Source: Aquila chrysaetos chrysaetos (taxonomy: Eukaryota > Chordata > Aves > Accipitriformes > Accipitridae). Taken from it: 64,000 nucleotides of DNA. The notes beneath the pieces were generated by a model, which was not told the origin of the DNA, ran no database searches, and saw nothing but the letters and a program-made list of their open reading frames with translations. Within the stretch, counting starts at the first letter, position 1. Each line of letters begins with the position of its first letter. Shown here piece by piece: positions 1 through 15,100 of this stretch. Where the stretch lies: positions 4,278,001-4,342,000 of the forward strand of contig NC_044012.1 of assembly GCF_900496995.4 (NCBI RefSeq). Reading direction: 5' to 3'. The position numbers and the translations under genes are program-made.

Positions 1-1332
1 GCTTGCCCCTTGCTGTCTCGGTAAGCCAAAGTTCTCAACAGCAATACTTTCCCACCCACCTCTCCCAGAGGAATGCAGCTTCCAACAACTGTGTATTACA
101 GAACATTAGGGATCAGGAAGCACCATTGTTGTTCATTTTATTGACAGCTTAGCACGAATAATAATGATTTTTTCTATAAATCAAGCAACTCTTTTGTTGC
201 ACTGGTGGTCAGAGTTTGACACAACTTGAAAAGGCTGACACGTCAGATTGCTGCAAAGTTTGAAGAGGTATTCAGCAAACCGCTGATAAACAAAATGCTG
301 TGAAAAGTGTTTACATGTATTTTAAAGAAAACTGTTGGCAGATTCAACATTTATTTTAACTTGAATGCACAGTATAAAGCATATTTCAAGTTCTTGTCAC
401 TGACTTATCAGCTGTAGGATCCATCTTCTAAGAGAACAGCAAGATCAGTTTGACATATCATGTTCTACCTAAAATCCCGTACTACAAGGGATTGTCACTT
501 TCACATAACTCTGAGTGCTGCCAACCTTTAATTATTTTCAAAAGAGAATAACAATCAGAGTTCTGGATGCAAAACCTGAAATCAAATTATTCCAGGTTAT
601 AAGCAATGCCTCTTTATTCTTTTCTTGTGTTTCCATGACAGTCTGTAAATCTAATCCAAAGCAGATGCATGTTCAAGTCTCAGCTTTTGGCACTCTCTTT
701 CTAAATGTAGAAACAATGTACTATTGACATATTGATGGAAAAGGTTATATCCAGTTCTTGACTAGGCAGTAATGTCACATTCTTCAAAAGAACAATGAAA
801 TAGATAAATGTTCATTTAGCATAATTTTTAAATAATGTCAATTTTTTATATGAGAAAGATGGTGAATTTAGAGCCAATCTCCTAATACAATTCTACATCA
901 CGGTTGCCTTTTATACTTAAGTATTACATTTTCAGCAGCACCTTCACCCAAGTTCTCTATTGGAAATATCAGTGGCATTCAGGACTGACAAACAGGTAAA
1001 AGAGAACAATTATAGATACTGTTCTTGGTAACATAAGACACAAACAGAGAGCAACTGATATGCCTCCTACACAATACTTAAGATTTTCAAAGGTGGCTGA
1101 GGTTCTGGACATTTTAAAGAGATTTTCAGTATTTAAGGGACCTTTGACAGCTATCAACAAAAAAATCTGGAAGTTTAGCACTCAGCTCATGCAGAAAATT
1201 ATGAAAATGGTCTAAAATAGCCTTTGAAATGTCCAAATATCTTCAGTAGCTCTGGACAATATTTAGTATCGTGCTGTATGACAGAGAAATGCCACATATT
1301 AAGTAGATCTCTCATATACTTCTATTAAATAT

Positions 1333-1373
1333 TCTCCTGCACTGGAAGAAACTTCCCATCCAAGTGCAGGAGA
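1333..1373. repeat. Short inverted repeat forming a nested hairpin
   Basis: The 11-base arm TCTCCTGCACT (1333-1343) is perfectly complementary to 1363-1373. Inside it, GGAAG (1344-1348) pairs with CTTCC (1352-1356) around an AAA loop, and 1357-1362 is left as a bulge. The total is 16 base pairs in 41 bases. Pairing outside the outer arm is weak, so the stem is short for a typical microRNA precursor. The function is unknown. Confidence 0.6.
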
Positions 1374-4300
1374 TTGGCCAGGAATGGCAGTAGCACAAAT
1401 ATCGCAGCTCCTAGGAAGACTTATCCAGGGGAGAGTGAAGCTTTAAAACATTTGCAATTCATACCTGAATGATCTCTTACTTTCCCTCTGGGCTCCCTCT
1501 GCAGTCATGTTCTGCTGAGAGTCCCAATTAAACAGATGCAGCTGCTAAAATTAGTTATCTTAAGAGCGATGCATCGGTTCCTGCCTCTCCTTGGGATCAA
1601 AGGCACCTCAGTGGGAGCGACTCTCTGACAGCTGGAAAGGTCACCTAGGAAGTTCCTGCTCATCTGCTCTGGGGTCAGATCCTTCCCGTGGCAAGGTCTG
1701 GACCCAGCAGTTGGTAGCAGGCACTTTTTACCTTCAAGGAAGTTCTGACATGGATGCAGTGATCTGCTAAGAAATTGGTAGCAGCAGGACCGGGGTCTTA
1801 GGTCTGCATAGTACATCCCCTTCAGTTGGGCTATGCAGGAAAATGTAAGAACCAACTTTGACTTCCTGAATTAATTAATTTTAATATTTCTTGTCAGTCT
1901 TGCAGCACACAACCGTCTATCCTTTGAGACTGAAGCTCAGCATAGATTGACAAGCCATAGATAGTGGTAATCTGCAGGAGAAAAATGTTAAGACTACTTA
2001 TCTGAACTAAAGTACATGAAACATTCATCTCAACAGGATTAGGCAAATTACAACAAGTTTAAAAGTCCCTGTTCCTTTTATCTCTGTTTTGGTTTGCTCT
2101 CCATCTCCTACGTATCCCACTTATGGTACTTGACTTGCCTTTTACCTCTTCTCAAGAAACAGGAACCAAATCAGTGTTCAGTGAACCCACGGGAGCCCTC
2201 TTACTGCTTCGTAGTTTCAAGTGAGGTCCATGTGTTAAGCATCATTGCATAAACATGTGAGAGTGTGAGCTAGCTTTAAACTCAGGATACTCCAGGCTAA
2301 GGGCTAGTATGGAATGTTTATTAATCAGATCATATATTCACTTACTAGTTTGTTCTGTTTCCACAAGTTCCTCTACCAGTCCCCTAAAATTAGAGTAACC
2401 ATTCCTCAGTAATGAATAAAGTTTCTAGAGTTTCAGATCTCACAGTAAAAAATTAACTGTTATCAGTGTTACAATATTTAGCATCTGCTGCAAGTCACTC
2501 ATGGCTAGTTATCAGCTCTTCTGTGGCTCCCTAATGATTTTCTTAGAGAGGGAGAGGCAAGGACGAACTACATTCGATCCACAGTGAGGTGATTTAGCTC
2601 ATGCTGGCAGGCAGATCTGGCAAATGTTTCTCTTGAGTGACATTTCTGATGGACATTGCTGCAGTGACACTTGCCAGAGCAGCATCTGTAAAAGAGTAAG
2701 GGATGAGCACATCTATACCCATGTTCTGTGCAGGCAAGCTGAAAAAAAGCTGTAAGGAAGAACTTAGCAGACGTTACTGTTTGCAAACAGCCACTTTGGA
2801 GGATTAATAGCTTCTGTAGCCTGAATAAAATGGCAGAGTTGGGTTTTTTCCCACTGGAAAATAACTTTCCTAACAGACCCAAAATCAGAAGGTAGAAGAT
2901 CTATTCAATTTTACATGCATCATTCTAATTTCAGTGAATGTTCCACTTTGAAATCAAAGGTATGAACAGCATCATTTTCAGGGTATTTTGGCCAAAATGC
3001 ATCTGCGTATATTTGATAGGTAGGGCCTAGAGTCCTTCCACACAAAACATATCTCAAAAACCACAGTCAGAAATATTTATTCACATTCACAGGTATGTAT
3101 TCCCAAAATACTGTATGTGCAGTGATTTGTGGAAAATTCAAGGAAATATCCATCATATCCTCAGCTGATGTAAACCAGCATTCCTCCACTGCAATAAACA
3201 AAACCAACTTCTAACAGATTCAGCTAATAATTTCTTAAATGAACTGTATGAGATTGCCTCTATGCAGCTCATTTCTAAGGGACCAGAAAGATGAAACAAT
3301 GATGTCTCATTTTTAACAGGCTACAAAATGAACCTGAAGCACCTATCAAAATTACTAAACAGTGATTACTTACAACTCAGCAGCTGACCTCATTCTGTGA
3401 TTCAGGTATGGTTACTTGCCTGCTTAGTTACTTAAATTTTCATTGAATAATCATTTTGTTTGACACTGACCATCATATTTTATTATTCTAGGCTCACCAT
3501 TCACTTGAATAAAGAAGCTGAAAAATTGACTATTAATGTCAAGACTTCTGGGGTGATGTAACAAAGCGTTTTGTTAACTAAACACACATCAAGACTTAGA
3601 GTTATGGTCACAATTCTTAGTTTTCCTGAGACAACTGGAAATCAAAAGAATGCAGAATCTGGAGAATTTTATGATCTTTTTACTAAACATAAATTAGACA
3701 TGAAAAATCATTTTCTACATACTCATTTACAGTTACCTGAAAATTCAGCCTTGAAAATAGGGATAATTCTTTCAGAGACATACTAATTGTTCTTTCTCAA
3801 ATCAGCTTGTTTCCCCATATATAAAACTGTTCCTTGGTGGACAGTTTTTTACTCTGAAAACATTGCTGATTTGTAATCTACTTTTGTATCTCTATACAGT
3901 TCAATGCCGTAAGAAGTTTTTCTGTTTACATCCAAAGTTGTAGTGACTGGTTGGGATCTTAAAACATAGTAGGACAACTATCCATCAGGAACACCTAGCA
4001 TAGCCTGGAGAAGAGAAAAATATCATGGGCAAAACCAGTAACACATCCCTCCCCCCAAAACCAAACGCAATCTTACACAACTAGTAGCTTTTAGAGTAGG
4101 TCTGACCAGTGAGAGAAATCCAACCAATACACCATATCCACATGGAAGGAAATGGTAAAGTTGGAGGATGCCTTGTCCAGTGCTCCCATTTAGCTAGGTA
4201 ATTGGGGTCCAAAATTATCATCATTTCCACTAATATCTTGTATCTTTGGCATGAGAAAGGCTGAACTACTGTTTATGACTGTTACCCAGGGTGAGGTACA

Positions 4301-7300
4301 TTAATAAGGCTCCGAGTGAAAGGGCATTAGAAATCAAGAAACCTCACTTTTATTCTTTGCATTTGTCAGAGGTCTTAACAACAGGGTTATTCTGTACTCA
4401 GACTACTAAATGGACATAGAAAGAATTACAGTTCCCTAGTTGTGAATGATTGATTACTCTCCTTGACTTCTAATTTTGCCTGAGTAAATATTTCAGGTTC
4501 TGGTCTTGAGGTTGTAAAATAAATCATAATATAATTATACCTTGCCAGTGTTTCAGAGGAAAAAAGTACATGAATTTATTATTTCTGATAAGCAGTCTTA
4601 TAATAACAGAAGCCTGAGGTAAGACAAACAAACTAACTTCTTCTATCCATGCATTTTGTTCCAGATTAAAATGGCTAAACTCTGAGTTTAAAACTGACCT
4701 ACTTCATTCTGGAAGATGAGCAGGCTAGTGCTTATAGACACAAGGATCATGCAGCAGGACAAGCACTTGTACATTTGGAAGGCAGCTAGTTTCAAGCTAT
4801 CAAATACATCAAGCCAAACAGTGTGCACTGAAGCATTGTATCTACTGTCAATGGATATAAATTGCTTTATTTTACATAATGAAAGTGCAATTTGTAAAGC
4901 CAGTGTTTGGAACTCAAGACAGTGAATTTATGTTGTAAGCTACCTGATTTTTGGCTGTCAAGCTAAAAAGCTGTCTGGAGAGGATGGAAGTCAAAGGCTG
5001 AGATTCACTCAAATTCTAAAGCAAGATTGCCGTGACAGATTGGACATAAACTGTGTGACAGAACAGAAAAACACTTAATAGTATGTGATAATTCTGTATG
5101 TTTGTAGTTGGGAGTGTAATTTCCTTGCAACCTCATCACTGTCTAGCTCCAGAGATGCCTGTCTCTTCCCTTCCTTTTCTTAGGCACATAGGTAATAACT
5201 CTCCTCCAGTGCATAAATAGGAGTTGGCCTCAGTCAGCATGCAGAAGCAGAAAAGTGCAATTTGGAAAGGCTGAATTAGCTCCAACACTTTTGATTTACC
5301 CAAGCAAAAGCATGAAGACTTGATCCTGAATTCATCCTCAAATGCAAGAGGCAGACACTTCTTTTGGACACTTTCCTACCCACCCCCTTGCTAGAAAAAC
5401 TGGGCCTTATTCAACAGCCATGATGGATAATAATCTAGCTGTTTGAGTTAATGCATACTCACTCAGCCAGAACAGGACTCTGCTTGGCAGTAATCATGAC
5501 CCAGACCCATAACAGCACTTGATGTCACCAGTCATCTAAATTTACTGTGATAAATGGAGTATTTCAGTGGATCCCTAATGATTTCTATTATGAGAGTATA
5601 AAAGGCAGAGACCTGAAAAACCTAAATCACACATCTCATTGCTATCTGAATGATAATAGCTCTGCTGCCTGTTTGCCTAGCAGGCAGGGTGAGCTGCACA
5701 GAGTAGAACATGGGAAGCTCTCACTGCATTTCTTTTCTCTAACCCATTTTTATCAAGCAACACTTGATCAGGGACACATTCATGTTACATCTGGCATATT
5801 ATCAGAAAGCAAAGGCAACTGCAGCTTAAAGGAGCTGGAGTCCATGCTTGCCCTGGACAGCAAGTAGTCTCTCAATATGGATTACTTTCAGCCTTCCAGT
5901 CTTTTAAATTTTTTTCTCTTTTGAAAAGTTCTGAATTATCTACCAGTATCTTTTTTAGCAATGGAAACTCATTTTAACCACTCTGCTTCCTAATCTCATT
6001 GTAATTGTAGCATTCAAGAATGAAAGGGTCTCAAATTACATTAAACTCATCAGAAGACGCTCTGGGAAATGCTATGTTTTAAACATCAGATAGCAACCTG
6101 AGCCATAAATTCAGAACAATGGACTAACTAGATAAGGAAAAGAGAGTTAATTTAAAATTACCTGATTTAAAAAGACACTCAGCTATAGTCTTCCCATAAT
6201 CACCAGACTAATTCTTCAAGGACTCAGCTCAGTTAAAGCATGTCATCTACCTAGTGTGATTCCTACTGTACTTCATTTCTTGCTCATTTCAAAGATATGG
6301 GATTGTTAGACCAGCTCTGTGAGTTTTTTATTATCTACCATCAATGCTTCAAGAGGGGAAGCTATGCTAAAATTAAGGGTATGGAGCCCACATCCTTCAC
6401 AATCACAAGAGATTGAATATCTCAGTTGATGCAAGGCAGGGGCACATCAGCATGATCATTGTGGGAGAGAAAGTGAACTCTTGCCTCTGTGCTGCAGGGA
6501 GTCTCATTTCTAGCTGCACTTAGAACTTATCAGAAGACATCACCTGGTGCTGGCAAGGTCAAGAAGATCCTGCTGATCACAACAACAGATCTTGCTCTGC
6601 ACTGGCATTAGCTCAATTGAAATGTCCTGGAAGGAAGACAAAAGTTTAGGAAAAGCACAATCTCTCAAAAAAATAGGATCCAAATGTACTCAAAGCTCTA
6701 AAGCTCAAGTCTAATATCTGTTATACGAATATCCAAATTCATATACAAAATAATGTGTTTGGCCAAATCCAGATACCTAGTGAAAACACTCCAGAGTTTT
6801 GGCTTAGGTTGCATCCAGTTTGAAAATGTATATACTTAAAAATAACCTTTCACAAAAGTAAAGGAGAAAGAAGAAAATCCCCAACAATACTAATTTTGAA
6901 TGCAATGAATTTCAAAGAACTACACAGTCATATACTGGGAGACTGAAATTTACTCACAGTGGGTTGAAAACAGAACCTACGAAGGACATTGATGGAGCAG
7001 AGCTTCATGACAAGCCCTTGCTTGAGGTTGAGTTTCTCTCTGCATGTCTAGTTCACTGTAGTGCACTCCGAAAAATTCCTACTCATTCAAGGCTCTTGAA
7101 ACTCAAATGATCTCTGAAACTGGTGACTGGCCTCCATATTCAAATGATTCCCCAAATATCAATTCAATTCTCTCCTGTTTGCTTCAGAACTTCCTGTTTT
7201 GACAAAGACTGCCAGTTTCAGAGCACCAACAATGATGTAGTGATTTTCATCATCTAAACCACAAATAGAATTGATCACGTGGTGGTCAGACTGCTACAGT

Positions 7301-10300
7301 CATGCTGGATTAGAAGACTGCTATGATTCACTATGGGTATCTATTCAATTAAGTAAAAATTCTACACAACATATCTACACAGATTTAAAGCTAAATGACC
7401 GTTGATGTGTGAATGGGTTTAACCTGAAGTTAACATTAAATGAAAAACAAAGGTAAATGACACAGCATTTGAATGGACAGTAATGCCAAGAAATAAAAGT
7501 TTACTACATGGAAAAGGAATTTTAGAACAAAATCTTTTATTAAAAAGCTATTGACTATTTGAGGATATTGAAAAAAGATTTCATACAAGCCACTGCTAGG
7601 TAATGTAATTTTGTAGAAAAGCCAGAGTGAATTGAAAGAGTTCATATAATGGTCAATGGAAGATTAAAATAATGAAATTTTGACCCCGCAAGATATTTTA
7701 AAGCATATGATTGGGATAAGGCAATCCCATTATCTAGTTCATCATCTGACATTATTGAGGAAAGTAGCCAAGAACATTTCAGAGAGTGGATTAGATGCTG
7801 TGAGTAAGGACCTCGGTGGCTGTGAAAAAAGACCAGGGTGTGGAAATCCATCCCTTAGCCTTTGCAGTGAGTCAGAATGCTGAAAATAACATAGTTTGAG
7901 TGACACTGAAACTCTTGCATACATGGAAGGATGGGAAATAGATGAAGATCCCTAATGATTTCCTTAATCATTTCCTGAGAACTTGACATTCTATAAAAGC
8001 ACTGGAACCCACGACGATGAGAATATCTCTCTAGCAACAACCATCAATAAAAGCATGTAGAATAAATAATAAATGCTAGACCCCATAAGCAATCGGACAT
8101 TCAGAAGTCTTCTTTTTCCCTTATGGGAACTATTAATACAATAAAAAATTCAAAATGGCATTACACAAACAGAATTTTGCAAACATGCCTGCTGCAGAGA
8201 CCAATCCTATTGACTGCGGAGGATTCCCAAGGCGAGACACAAATATATTCCTCCCCAGATCAGTATTCGGGAACACTCTGGACCAAAAGGCTTCATACTA
8301 GATGAATATGAGGCCCATGATACTCAGCACAAATTCTGCTATTGAATGAAGGGTCCTTCTAGAGAATATCCCATTGAAGAGAAAAATTTTGTCCCAAACC
8401 GATGACTTTATTGCGATTGAAAGCAGTCTTTTAATAACAAGAAAGATTTTTTTATGACAACACGTTTCTGGTTCACAACCCAGGCTACTCAAGTGCTAAA
8501 GGAAAATGACTTGTCAACTAATTCCTTCTTTACACTCAACATTTATGAGAGAAAACAGAATCATGATTCAAATACTGAGAAAAAGGAATTTCATGACAAC
8601 CACCAGAACTATCTATGCTGCCTTGAAAGAGAAAGTCTGGGACATCACGTCATCCTTCTTGTTTTTCCTGCTAGTAAAGCACCAATGTTAACTCTACCAC
8701 ACTCGTCACTTCTATTTAGCTTTGTGTTTCAGATAAGACTTACCACCTCATTTATATATCCGTGGCTAGCATTGACAAAATATCATCCTTTTCAATGCAC
8801 ATGCAAAGTCTGCAGCAAGCAGCATTGATCATTCCATTATCACTCTGTTATGCTTAATTTCCTCTTCATCTTTCAAGTCAAACTCCATCTCAGGCTACAT
8901 CAATAGTGGTGGCAACACACTGATTGATTACCCTTGCCTTTGGCAGGCATGCATGCTGCAGGTACATTGTAAGATTGCTTTTGTGGTACCCCAGCACAAC
9001 CGAGCTCTCCTAAACTCTTCAAAGAACCAAATTAACAAGCGCATTGCGATCTTTAAGCACTCTGATAGGACTTTGTAACAAGCAATTAACTGATGCAACC
9101 AGACAGTTTGACAAAGCACTAGAAATCTCTGCCAAGAGGAGGACTCTGCTGCAAGCATAAACCAGCTTCAACATCCACCCGGGCAGCTCCTTGCCTCGGT
9201 TCTGCCCTAGACAGTAGCAGGCAGGGCTCACGTGATCTTACCCATTCCTAGTCAGCCAAAGGAGGCAGCATGACTGCACTATGGAAAAGCAGGGATAGTC
9301 ATTCAGTATTCTCCACTCTGAATAAATGAAGGCAGAGCAGAAAATTGAATGTAAGAAACTTTGTGAAATGAAGCAACTCCTTCATCCTTCTAGAGCAAAG
9401 GAGCTTTTGGGAAGTAATGACCCTAGAGTTCCTCCTGACAGTAGCAGTAATTTCCTGATGAAATCAATGGTTACCATTGGCTTTGATTTAAAGGATGAAA
9501 GAATCGCTTTTCCTCTTCCTTCTCCTTTCGGGAGCCAGCCAAACCACCAGCACTTGCCTCATCCATAGCCCAGCCAAAAGGTCCCATTGTCCTATGGCCC
9601 CAGAAGTTAAATTACTGAACACAGTGGATATTGGGATTATAAGAAATGCCAATTAAAAAAACCCAAAACCTCATCAGTCCATCTTTTCTGATACCTGAAG
9701 ATCCTTTGAACCTTTGGCATTTCCAAACATACCCAGGATGTTATCAGTAGCTTGATTTCATAGTTTATCAACACAGTATCTTGCAAACTGTCCTGCATGC
9801 CAGCAGTCCATAGATAGGCAACCCTGCAAGACCTGCAAGAAACTGAACAGCAGGTCAGTAACACAATCTGGTGACCCTTTCTTGTCTTGCTTTGTGAAGC
9901 TTTTGTCCCTTTACAGTTAGCTGTGCTAGCTAAGGGCCAAAGCAGAGGAAATTTGCTTCCCACAGAAGGACAGGTATTATCCATAGATGCTGCTTTCAAA
10001 CTTGTAATCTGCAAGCCAGTGGCAAATAAGGGAAACTGTTCTATTCCAAGATCAACCAACTCAAACAAGAATATTCCACAAATTCCTTGCCACCAGAGCA
10101 GAACCCGCACTTGCAGACTGTAATGAAGAAATAAGTCCTTTTTAATCACCATCATTTTTAAACATTTTTAGAACATTTTAACCAATTTTCTTAGGACATC
10201 AGCACCTAATAATTGTGGTATTACTCAGATTAGTACGTATAAAAACACAATGGCCAAATTGCTAACAGTATTTCATCCATCATTTACCACCCTAAGCGCA

Positions 10301-12143
10301 TCTCTTCAGTGCCTGCCTTTTCTTTATCTGGCCTATCTCCACAGTATACGCACAAGTTAACAAAGCATTTGAGAAAATTAATTAACAAGAGAACTTTTGC
10401 TCCATTTTTTCTGGCAAGATCAATTTAGTAATTTGCAGTAATAATTACAGGCACTCTGAGTCTACTACTGTTTGTGTTCCCTAGATACTACTGGTGCAGA
10501 TCTGAACAGAAGTGGTAACTAAACCAGGCAGCATACATTATTAACTCTAGTTAATGCACCAGTTTAATTTCAACAGTCTTTGATTACGGAAAGTGCAGTA
10601 AAATAACCACTAGCTTTAGATGGAGTTTTATTCATGGCTGGCTGAATAATGAAATCACAATGTGCACAAATAACATGTTGACGAGTATTGATGCACAAGT
10701 ATTTATCACATTGTTTCTAGGATTGTTTTCCAGTTCCAATTTATTTTCAAAATGTGCCTCCTCTCAGTTTCCATCTTTCTCTTACTTATATGACTATGCA
10801 TTACTGACCCTGCTCAAGTTCTGTATTTTGACATCTGAAAGTAGTAAACTTATAGTAAATAACCTTAACTCTTCCCCTGGCAGTCATGCATGCACACACA
10901 ATTTTTGAAACAATACATCGCTTGAAGTTTTTTAGCTCATGTAGCCTTAGAACAGGGAAAGGAAAGATGACCTCTTCGTGTCCCTTTCAAGTTATGCTTC
11001 TAATGGATCTCTTCTATAGCTTAAGATACAGTAAAAGTGTTTCTAAGATAATGTAACCAAAATTATAAGAGTTGAATTTTACTGCCATGCAATTAGGGTG
11101 CTGTTAAAGTTTAATTTCATTTCTTCTAAAACTTGCTGGTTGTTTCTTCCAAATGGGCTATGACTATGTGATCCTTTCAATAACTTTCTGCTTGGCATAG
11201 GCTTCACATTTTTGCACGGAGCTAGACAATACTACATTCATGCAACAGGAGATTATAGCAGTAGTCCTGCATATACTTTTATAGCTTGATATTGTGTATT
11301 GTTATGCATTTTACTGCATAAATAAGCACTCACTACTGATTATCAAAGGAAATGTATGGAAATGTATTACATTGAAGAACTAAAAATAATCATGTACTAT
11401 CAATGCAGTCTAAAAATAGGTAGTGTTTTGACACCCAAGAACAGATATGTTCTCTCACATGCAGACAGGTGTAACTCTCATTTATCACATGTTCTGAACA
11501 TCTTTATACAGTTTATAACAACATAAAGAAAGAACTAGTTCTTTTCAATATTACCCACTCATATTACTGATATAAGGGGAAAAGAGATCAAGATGTTAAA
11601 ACCCAGTCTTCATCGTATCTGGCAAGGAAATATCCCTATAACATATTCCTAGCACGCGTCACAGATATAACAACACACTGAATCCAGCATGAAGAACACA
11701 GCTTCCCATAGGAAATGCTTACTTAGAAACAGAAACAGAAGAAATTTGGATCAGTGGACATTTTTTCACAGCCATGTTTAACCACTTTCCCTGCACTAAG
11801 AGTCTTATTTATCTTAGCAGGGACATAAGTCCAATGTTAGGACCTATCTGCTGTTAAGTTCACATGAGGAGACCTTGTTGCATTATGATAAACAGAGACA
11901 GAACAGCACTGACACAATCTGAAACTAAGATAGAAATTGATGATGTGTGGTAGCATAAAAGACTAACAGGATCTTTAAATGTATGTGTGTGGGACTAATA
12001 AGTAGGAGTAAGAAAAGTTATTTTACAGCACAGCTGAGGCAGACTGGAGGACTGTGCAGTCTGGTAGCCACATTTGAAAAGGATATTGAAAAATCATGAA
12101 GTGATGAATAAGCTGTGTCTGGTACCCGGGGTTCTGTCTGACT

Positions 12144-12156
12144 GTTGCGTGGCAAC
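12144..12156. promoter_or_regulatory. X-box-like (RFX) palindromic site
   Basis: GTTGCGTGGCAAC is close to the RFX X-box, two GTTRCC-type half-sites facing each other. One half-site has a mismatch and the spacer is one base. RFX factors use such sites in ciliary gene promoters, but no promoter or exon is established next to it. It lies inside a small GC-richer patch at about 12120-12260. A chance match is quite possible. Confidence 0.25.
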
Positions 12157-15100
12157 AAGGGGTGCACGCTTTTGGCCCAGCTCTGGTTCTCAAAGGAGCA
12201 CCTTTAAAGGGAACAGGTCTGCCAGCTGCAATCTTTCCTACAAACCCTCCTCCATCTTCTGACTTAGTACATGGATTGTCACAGTCAGGCTCAGGAAAAT
12301 GGTGAAAAGTTTTCATACCTCCTGCAGATAAAGGGAAGGGGCCCAAAAAAGAGACAATCTAGGAATGTTATGCTGATATGAGATATTGCCTATAATTAAA
12401 GCAGATTTTTTTTTTTGAAGCACTTCGTGTTGCCAGTTATGATGTGTTTGAAGAGGTACTTATTTTTCACCAGTGGGATTTCTAGTTTGTCTGTGATAAC
12501 AATTTTCTGTATTTTTTTCTACTAGAGGCACTTCAAGCTTTTCCTGAGGAAGAGTAGGGACTAAAACAAATGATGTTTTTTTCCCCAGTATTAGAAGAAA
12601 AAAAAATACCCAGTCTCCTTTGTGCTATCAGTTTTTGCTGTATGGTAGAACAAATGATACATATGTGGCTTCCACACCACATTTACAACTTGGGGAAATC
12701 TAAATCTCAAGGCTTAAATTTTACAGTACTGTTCTGACATTTTTTAAACACACAATCTTCCCTTCCTGTGGCAGGGCAACAAGAGTACACCCTCCACCCC
12801 ATTACTTACCCCCTGATTCTAGGAATGAAAAAATAAATCAGTCTCCCACACTGAGGCAACTGATATGGTTAGTGTCTAGTGCCAGCAGCTTGCAGACTCA
12901 AAAATCCAGTCAGACTCCAGAAGCTATGTGATTGCCCCCAAACAAGACATGTTTTACTAAAAAAAATGATGCTTATGTCCCCAGATGTATGGTGTCTTTC
13001 TGTCCCACTATCTATTGAAAATGATCCATGTGAGCCCCAAATCCCACCAGGGTTACTGGAGGGATCCCTTTTACTTCAGTGGTTTCTGGTGTGAATTCTT
13101 GTGAGCAAACTGCCTCTTCCTTTTCCGATTCCTACTCATTCTCACCCCAACCTAATCTAAGCTGGCTAAAGGGTAGAGAGTGCATAACCATTAAATGATG
13201 AGGATCTTGCCTTCACTTTATTAACGCCTCCCTTGGGAGTGCTAACCACAGACTGGGAGAAGATGATCACATTATCAGAAGCTCTATTCCTCAAAGAGAC
13301 AAGTCTTGAGAGTTCCTTTACATCAGATGTAGTGACTGAATTTCACTTGACATGTCACAAGCATCCAGTGTGTTGGCCACAGAATAAAGTGAATAATTTA
13401 GCAGGGAACTGCTGTATGCCAAACAAACAGGTTGTAAAACAGTTCTGCAAAAAATCTGGGGAACCAGCTGTCTAGATCTGAGGCACAAAATAGTATTTAT
13501 TGCTTATGCATCATGCTGAATTGCTAACAACATGGCCCAAAATTAGGAAAAGGATGATGAACATGGAGGAGTTCTTTTTTGTTGTCCATTGTCAAAAACT
13601 CTTTTAGCACATGGACAACTACAAGGAACTGCAGGCATTACTTTTAAGGTTGCTAACAATTAAAGAAGTGTATACTAAAGCAGATATATTCATGTTGCAA
13701 ACAGGAATATCACAGTCTACCTACAACAGATGAGACAACTGCAGATTTTTGTGTGATGAGAGCAGTGGTTCACAGTTTGGGCAGGAAATGAAGAAGTCAT
13801 TCTAATGAGTAATTTGGGAAGCTAAATGTAGACCCATATTTGCCTGGACGTTGCAGTTAGAAAACCTTCCCTTTCCTATCATGATACCAAACAAACAAAT
13901 GCTGGTTTTATTCATTCCTCAGTGGGTGGATTTTGCAAAAGAGCTCAGCATTAACCTAACTGTGATCGTGCCAGCATCAAGAGGAATTCAACACCAGATT
14001 CAGCCAGAGTAGGAACTGGCTATCACTGCCCCAAGATGTCCAGTGTTATAGATTTACACATTCTGCAAAGCCTTTATAATTACCCCGCTATTCAGAGTGG
14101 CTGCACAACCATGTAATTGCCCCCTTTTCTGGTCTGGCTTCCCTGCTGGCTTCCACATTTGTCCATTTGTTTTCCAGGTGGCACCTCTGACCGTTTACAA
14201 ATGACGCCTTTCTCCTGGCTTTAAAGAGTTGGAATTGGAAGGAAACATTTCAAATTTCAATGAGAAAAAATTTCAACTGTCCTTAATTTTAGTCTAGGAT
14301 ATGTAGTTGTAAATTTGTGATTGATTTGCCAAACTTCTTTTAACTCAATAACAGAGGGAAAAAACATCTTAGTAGAGCAGACACTGAGAATAATTACCTA
14401 TTCTCCTCTACACATGAAGTATTTATAATTAAATATATCCAGCTTTGTCTATTCGAAGCAGCAGAAATGCCAATGAATTCTTTAAGAAATGTTCAAGGAA
14501 ACGTAATCTTTTAAATTTTCAGCTAATTCTGGGTAGATTGTCAACATTCAAAAAGTAAGACATACTTAAACTTAACTGCGCTTGCAGAAGAAGGCAAGAA
14601 ATAAAATAAAGGAACGTTTCATTATTGTGCATAAAAACCTAAAACTGGGAAATAAATAATTATATTATCTTTGTGGAAAGAAATGAAGACTTCAGAAAAA
14701 AAGTTGTACATGGAGATATATTAAACAGAGAAAACATCTGTAATTCAAACAAGAATGTATACTCATTAAAGCAGAGAAGCTCTTTTAATAGAATGCAAAT
14801 ATAATGAATGGAGTTAGAAGATATGAGAATAGCAGTATTGATTTCTCTCAGAAAACTCTAACAATTAACAATGATAACAATTTTTCAGGATAAAAAGTGA
14901 AATAATCTTACCATGTAGTTACAGTCATTGTTCGGATATAGTTTACAGCACTCAAGCCTTACCAGTCGTTGGATGGAAATTCCCCCCTCGCCCTATTGGA
15001 GTCTGTAACCTCCAAAGCGCTTCTTTTCCCATAACCCACACAGTATTTTTACACGAGAGTAAACCAACATAATTTGCGTCCCTTACTGAGGTTACTATTA

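Noticed and set aside
8454-8828. 124-codon open frame on the plus strand
   Set aside because: Composition looks like translated non-coding DNA, overlapping frames exist, and no family is recognised.
9637-10155. 172-codon open frame on the minus strand
   Set aside because: It is the longest frame in the window, but one of this length is expected about once by chance in 64 kb. The protein has no recognisable motif, and no promoter or splice context was seen.
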